From contig NZ_CP096980.1 of assembly GCF_002006355.2 (NCBI RefSeq), forward strand, positions 1 to 64,000: a stretch of DNA of 64,000 nt. The letters are read 5' to 3'. Position numbers and translations under genes: made by a program. This stretch comes from Clostridium felsineum DSM 794 (GTDB lineage: Bacteria > Bacillota > Clostridia > Clostridiales > Clostridiaceae). This document shows positions 59,717 through 64,000 of the stretch, in pieces. A model generated the notes under the pieces. It had not been told where the DNA came from, did no database searches, and was given only the letters and a program-made list of their open reading frames with translations. Each line of letters starts with the position of its first letter. Positions within the stretch are counted from its first letter, which is position 1.

Positions 59717-61540
59717 ATGGTTTTTAATAAAAAACTTTTTTCAACAATTTTAATAGCGACAACTACCGTTTCTTGTTTATATGGTGTATTTGCTAAAACT
59801 AACGTAAGTGCTAATACTAAATCAACTAAACATGCTAGTTCTTCTAAAAAGCAAAAGAAACCTACACCAAAACCTACACAAGCTGCTGAAAGTTTAACAG
59901 TATCAGCTCTTACCTCAGATGACAGCAGTGTTACTTTAGTTTGGCATAAGCCTACTGACTATTCTAATGTTGCAAGCTACAATATATATATGAATGGAAA
60001 ACTTATAGGTAATACCAACAACAATTCAGCTTCAGCCTCAAAACCATTCATAGATAACTTCTACAAAGATTCAAGTAATTCTTCAGCAGTAAAGGTAAGT
60101 TCTCATAACTATGTAGTTACTAACCTTACTCCTAGCACTTCTTATAATTTTAGTGTTAGTGCTATAGATAATAATGGAAATACTTTGTATTCAAGTAATA
60201 CCCTAACTTCAAGTACTACTGCAGCACCTAAAGTATATGATATTACTAAATACGGTGCTGTTGGTGATGGAACAACCATTGACACTAAGGCTATACAAGC
60301 TGCCATAGATGCTTGTACGCCTGGAGATGAAGTTTTAATTCCTGCTGGGAAAACCTTCAAAAGTGGCTCTCTTTGGTTAAAACCTAATATGATATTTAAA
60401 GTTAACGGAAAAATTTTAGGCTCAGAAAATCCAAGTGACTATGTTGATGCAAATCATCCTGTAGCATCTGGTAAAAAAAGTAACGCACTTATCAATGCAA
60501 AAGGTACTAAAGGTGACCCTAAAAGTGCAAACCTTAAAATAGTGGGAACTGGATCAATTGATGGTAATGGGTGGAAGCAAACTGCTCCAGAGGCTTCAAC
60601 TGGTTTCCCTAATTCTTTAGATAGCAGTATATCTACAGTTAAGCAAAACGGTATCCTTGCTGCTAATCAATTTAACTTAGGTAAAAGCCAAGGCTTATCA
60701 GATGTAGACGCATATGCAACACGTTCAAATCTAGTTTCTATAAGCAATATAACTAATCTATATTTTGGTGACGGTCTTTCTTTCTTAAATCCATCACAAC
60801 AAACTATAGGTGTTAGTAATTGTAACAACACCATCTTAAATGGTGCTCTAGTTAAAACCTTTAATTGTAATAATGCTGATGGTATAGACTTTGATTCACA
60901 AGGCTTAACCGTTGTGAACAGCGTTTTTGATACTGGTGATGACGATGTAAACTTCACTGCTGGAAAGGGTCTTCAAGCTGAACAAACACGTACTCCTGTA
61001 ACTAATGTATGGATATTCAATAACTATTTTGGAAGAGGACATGGTTCTGTTGTTGCTGGAAGTAATACTGCTGCATGGATAGAAGAAGTTTTAGCAGAAG
61101 ATAATGTTTTAAATGGAACAGGTTCTGGTCTTCGTTGCAAAACTGGTAAAGGTACTGGTGGTGGCGCAAAAGACATAACCTATCGTGATTCGGCCCTTAA
61201 GAATATTACTGATGGAGAGGGTAAACCATTTATATTTACTTCCCAATATACAAATGCTACTGCAACTGGTTCCTTTACACCTGCACCTGATTTACCACAA
61301 TTTAAAGACATTAACGTAAGCAACTGCAGTGTAGATGGTTCTAAAAATTATGCTATATTTGTATCTGGCTTGCCTGGTGCTTGTCATACAAATATAAACT
61401 TTACTAATGTTTCATTCAAAAATACTCCAGGGGCATCTATAGATTATATGAGCAACAGTACTTTCCAAAATGTAACCTTTGATAAATCTATTACTAACCC
61501 TTGGCAAATCACAAACTCTACAGGTCTTACTTTTAAATAA
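59717..61540 (+). CDS. secreted GH28 polygalacturonase with FN3 domain
   Basis: The enzyme cleaves pectin (galacturonan). The 607-residue protein has a signal peptide (to about residue 30), a lysine/proline-rich linker and a fibronectin type III domain at about 55-165 (LTVSALTSDDSSVTLVW, NLTPSTSYNFSVSAID). A GH28 beta-helix domain runs from about 170 on (DITKYGAVGDGTTIDTKAIQAAIDAC). Catalytic motifs NADGIDFD, TGDDDVNF, GRGHGSVVAGS and RCKTGKG are all intact. The AAGGGGG site is good. Confidence 0.93.
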   Translation: MVFNKKLFSTILIATTTVSCLYGVFAKTNVSANTKSTKHASSSKKQKKPTPKPTQAAESLTVSALTSDDSSVTLVWHKPTDYSNVASYNIYMNGKLIGNTNNNSASASKPFIDNFYKDSSNSSAVKVSSHNYVVTNLTPSTSYNFSVSAIDNNGNTLYSSNTLTSSTTAAPKVYDITKYGAVGDGTTIDTKAIQAAIDACTPGDEVLIPAGKTFKSGSLWLKPNMIFKVNGKILGSENPSDYVDANHPVASGKKSNALINAKGTKGDPKSANLKIVGTGSIDGNGWKQTAPEASTGFPNSLDSSISTVKQNGILAANQFNLGKSQGLSDVDAYATRSNLVSISNITNLYFGDGLSFLNPSQQTIGVSNCNNTILNGALVKTFNCNNADGIDFDSQGLTVVNSVFDTGDDDVNFTAGKGLQAEQTRTPVTNVWIFNNYFGRGHGSVVAGSNTAAWIEEVLAEDNVLNGTGSGLRCKTGKGTGGGAKDITYRDSALKNITDGEGKPFIFTSQYTNATATGSFTPAPDLPQFKDINVSNCSVDGSKNYAIFVSGLPGACHTNINFTNVSFKNTPGASIDYMSNSTFQNVTFDKSITNPWQITNSTGLTFK

Positions 61541-61544
61541 AAAA

Positions 61545-61580
61545 ATAAGGTACTGCAAAATTAATCTTAGCAGTACCCTA
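61545..61580. terminator. terminator between polygalacturonase and lipoprotein genes
   Basis: Stem AAGGTACTGC / GCAGTACC with short flanks lies between convergent genes and may serve both. Confidence 0.55.
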
Positions 61581-61585
61581 TTCTC

Positions 61586-62650
61586 TTAATTCATAAGGAA
61601 AAAACCATCAATTCTATAATCTTTTCTATCATCCATAATCTTAAAGCTATTTATCTCTTTAAAATTACTATCCACCTTATATACGTACATATTTTTATCA
61701 TCACAAGTATAAAGCTTATTATCTTGAACCTCTATCTGCATTAAATTATGTTTAAATGAAAGAAGCTTCTGCTCTCCTGTGGTAAGATTCAATACCGTAA
61801 GCTTATTTCCTGTGTTCTGCATTGGATTGTAATGACTTATATATAAGTTTCCATTATAAACTTTCAAATGATCCGGACACCCCTCTTTAAGTTTAATATC
61901 GCTTACTGTATAATCCTTCATATTAAATTTTGAAACCACATAAGAAGGTGAATTCCCATCACTTGAAATCATATGTGAGAAGTATATGTCATCTTTATAT
62001 ATAACACTATCAAATACAGATTGATCAGATTTTAATCGTATTAATTTTTCAGTGCTTAAATCATCTGCATTTATTACACTTATTATTAAAGTACCATCCC
62101 TCTCATCCGAATCTGCAAAAGTATATAATTTATTTCCATTTAATATTATGTGTTGAACTAATCCTTGCACATTTAAAGTTTTTTCTTTTGATTTTTTTGC
62201 CATATCATATTTAGTTATTATTGATCCTTTGGGTGGGCTGTTCGTTGTATATATATAATTTTTGTTTGCTGCAACAGAGAATATACCCTCAGCTATATCA
62301 TAAGTATTATATTTATTACTACTAATATCAAACTCTACTACTTTCTTACTTCTATTAGAGTATCCGCCTATAGAATTTGTATAAATTTTATTCCCTACCT
62401 TTACTGGAGACAAAAAACCCGAGTTTACATCTACACAATTAATCTTAGTTTCCTTAACTTCTTGCCCTTTTGATGTATATGATCTTATATAACTAGCATT
62501 ATTAAACGTAGAAGATTCAATAATTGCTGTTTCAGCTTTTCCTTTATCAATATTATTATTTACCGGTTGATTATTAGAACTTTTACTACTACATCCAACT
62601 ATAAATACAACGAACAAACATACAATTATAAATTTACTTAGTCTTGCCAT
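61586..62650 (-). CDS. lipoprotein, probable beta-propeller fold
   Basis: The 354-residue protein has a lipoprotein signal ending in FIVGC. The mature part consists of repeated short beta-strand blocks such as NKIYTNSIGGY, NYIYTTNSPP, NKLYTFADSDE, DDIYFSHMIS and NKLYTCDDKN. These suggest a six- or seven-bladed beta-propeller. Its start overlaps the end of the upstream papain-like gene by 13 bp, so translation is coupled. It may be a cell-surface or binding protein; function unknown. Confidence 0.65.
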   Translation of the reverse strand: MARLSKFIIVCLFVVFIVGCSSKSSNNQPVNNNIDKGKAETAIIESSTFNNASYIRSYTSKGQEVKETKINCVDVNSGFLSPVKVGNKIYTNSIGGYSNRSKKVVEFDISSNKYNTYDIAEGIFSVAANKNYIYTTNSPPKGSIITKYDMAKKSKEKTLNVQGLVQHIILNGNKLYTFADSDERDGTLIISVINADDLSTEKLIRLKSDQSVFDSVIYKDDIYFSHMISSDGNSPSYVVSKFNMKDYTVSDIKLKEGCPDHLKVYNGNLYISHYNPMQNTGNKLTVLNLTTGEQKLLSFKHNLMQIEVQDNKLYTCDDKNMYVYKVDSNFKEINSFKIMDDRKDYRIDGFFLMN

Positions 62651-63345
62651 CTTGCGTAAATTGTATCCAAAGTATCTTGTTTTGGTAAATCAACTGGTAT
62701 TATTACTGAAGGTATTGTTCTTTTAGGGTCTATATCCATTCCATATAAATCCTTATATGAAGCCCAAACTAATTGAGAACAATAAAACTTATCTCTTGTA
62801 TTTATATTAAAGAAGTTATAATTGTATGGCTTACCAATCTGATCACTACACCAATCAGCAGCTGCTGCATCTTGATCTGCTGTAGTATTCTTTGTAGTAA
62901 GTCCCTTTATTGAGTTATATCTAGTTTTCCACTCATTTGGATATCTTCCTACTCCATTTGGCATGGATTCTACTGTAGTTGATGCTGACCAAATGATACC
63001 TGCATGTCCGTAATGTACTCCAAGCGTATTACTATCTCTAGTAACTAAGATTACTCCTTTTCTTGTTGGATAATCTCCATAATCCTCCGTATCGCCTGAA
63101 AATCTTTGAACCTTTAGAACCTTTTTATCTGACTTATAATCATTAGTAACCTTCGAGTCTTTTTTATCATCAAAAGAATTATAAGCTTTATCTACTCTAC
63201 CTTGATACTGCTGTAATACTTTCTTTTGATTACTTGTAAGTGCTGTATTACTATTTATACTAGCAAAAGTTTTAACACCATTTAAGGTGGTAGCAAGTAC
63301 TATTGCTGCTGCCAACATGGCAGTATTTTTCTTCAAATTCATCAT
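62638..63345 (-). CDS. secreted papain-like protein, YiiX/YycO type
   Basis: The 235-residue protein has a signal peptide (to about residue 28). The permuted papain-like core has YGHAGIIW (His), VESMPNGVGRYP and the Cys in FYCSQLVWASYKDLYG. In the family the active Cys lies after the His. Substrates of such proteins include peptidoglycan peptides or lipids, but none is known here. It is the second of two tandem paralogs and is coupled to the lipoprotein gene. Confidence 0.8.
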   Translation of the reverse strand: MMNLKKNTAMLAAAIVLATTLNGVKTFASINSNTALTSNQKKVLQQYQGRVDKAYNSFDDKKDSKVTNDYKSDKKVLKVQRFSGDTEDYGDYPTRKGVILVTRDSNTLGVHYGHAGIIWSASTTVESMPNGVGRYPNEWKTRYNSIKGLTTKNTTADQDAAAADWCSDQIGKPYNYNFFNINTRDKFYCSQLVWASYKDLYGMDIDPKRTIPSVIIPVDLPKQDTLDTIYARWQD

Positions 63346-63370
63346 ATTAACTTCCCCTTATATTTATTTT

Positions 63371-64000
63371 TTATTCATCCCATTGAGCAAAAACAGTTTC
63401 TATATCTGCTTGTTTTGGTAAATCAACTGGTATTATCATTGATGGTACTGTCTTTTTAGGATCTATATCCATTCCGTATAAGTCTTTATATGCTGCCCAA
63501 ACTAATTGTGAGCAATAAAAGCTACTTCTTGTGTTTATATTAAAAAAGTTGTAGTTATATGGCTTACCTACTTGATTATTACACCAATCTGATACCTCTT
63601 TGTCTTGGTCAGCTGTTGTATCTTTAACTGTAATTCCTTTTACTGTCTTATATCTTGACTGCCATGTATTTGGATATCTTCCAACTCCACTTAATTGTGC
63701 TTCTACCGTAGTTGATGGAGTCCATACTATGCCGGCATGTCCATAATGTACTCCAAGAATATTGGTATCTCTAGTAACAAGAATAACTCCACTTCTTGTT
63801 GGATATACTCCTTCTGTGTCTTTTCCTGACTCTTCGTCTGTTGCTTCTTGTACTTTTAAATTATTGTTTATAGCTTTAGGGTCTTTAACAACTTTTGTTT
63901 GATTTTTATCTTCAAAAGAATTATAAACTTTGTCAATATTTCCTTGATACTGTTGTAATACTTTCTTCTGGTTATTTGTCATAACACTGTTAACATTTGT
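63371..64000 (-). CDS. paralog of the preceding papain-like protein (N-terminus cut by window edge)
   Basis: The partial frame runs to the right edge in frame and lacks the signal peptide. The visible 210 residues match the neighbour along almost all positions (NQKKVLQQYQG; GVILVTRDTNILGVHYGHAGI; FYCSQLVWAAYKDLYGMDID). It is a tandem duplicate 25 bp upstream, likely transcribed together with it. The start shown by the internal ATG is not the real one. Confidence 0.85.
   Translation of the reverse strand, partial: TNVNSVMTNNQKKVLQQYQGNIDKVYNSFEDKNQTKVVKDPKAINNNLKVQEATDEESGKDTEGVYPTRSGVILVTRDTNILGVHYGHAGIVWTPSTTVEAQLSGVGRYPNTWQSRYKTVKGITVKDTTADQDKEVSDWCNNQVGKPYNYNFFNINTRSSFYCSQLVWAAYKDLYGMDIDPKKTVPSMIIPVDLPKQADIETVFAQWDE

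Noticed and set aside
1..64000. CRISPR array or intact insertion sequence
   Set aside because: I saw no regularly spaced repeat array and no complete transposase gene in the window.

Overview
The window is AT-rich, Gram-positive DNA with strong AGGAGG-type ribosome-binding sites, many TTG/GTG starts and an anaerobe's gene content: a CO dehydrogenase, radical SAM enzymes, an agr locus, and assimilatory sulfate reduction through an AprAB-type APS reductase. It looks like a Clostridium. The sulfur, haem, ilvC and agr blocks resemble the solventogenic C. acetobutylicum group. That placement comes from recognised gene content and was not computed.

Left part (1-14.0 kb, almost all minus strand). 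First come the start of cooS with an Rrf2 regulator, a DeoR regulator with a membrane hydrolase, and an amino-acid ABC importer with a fused binding protein and permease. A sulfate assimilation operon follows, transcribed metY > cysC > aprA > aprB > ABC importer (three genes) > cysD > cysN. At 14.9-24.6 kb lie a complete sirohaem/haem precursor operon (hemA > precorrin-2 dehydrogenase > hemC > cobA-hemD > hemL > hemB), a sirohaem sulfite reductase and a divergent LysR regulator. Together these reduce sulfate to sulfide and fix it into homocysteine or cysteine. ilvC follows under an Ile-type T-box.

Middle part (26-47 kb). A deacetylase, a dehydrogenase, msrA and a NUDIX gene are followed by a candidate small RNA and a solitary MazF-like toxin. 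The agr locus is agrB-agrD, a terminator, then agrC-agrA and a degenerate LanM-like protein. A CPBP protease is divergent from it, with phased TTTGTAA repeats between. Next are a DMT exporter, a drug-resistance-type operon (MFS plus a GNAT/hexapeptide acetyltransferase fusion) behind a probable leader-peptide attenuator, an esterase, a pentapeptide-repeat protein, a GNAT and a Bce-type ABC pair.

RiPP region (46.5-55.7 kb). The most novel locus is a seven-gene plus-strand operon at 47.8-54.4 kb. A 48-residue cysteine-free precursor-like peptide is followed by a perfect 50-nt palindrome, a SPASM radical SAM enzyme, a free PqqD-like protein, two B12-type radical SAM enzymes that each carry a PqqD-like domain (one N-terminal, one C-terminal), and an ABC exporter. 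A broken copy of the TPR gene preceding the operon lies just after it. Beyond that are a truncated hypothetical gene and an integrase remnant beside tRNA-Arg(CCT), so the region looks like an acquired island.

Right part (55.9-64 kb). A phasin-like coiled coil, an AarF/UbiB kinase-like protein, a TetR regulator, phosphatidylserine decarboxylase and a secreted GH28 polygalacturonase are followed by a lipoprotein and two tandem secreted papain-like proteins, the last cut by the window edge.
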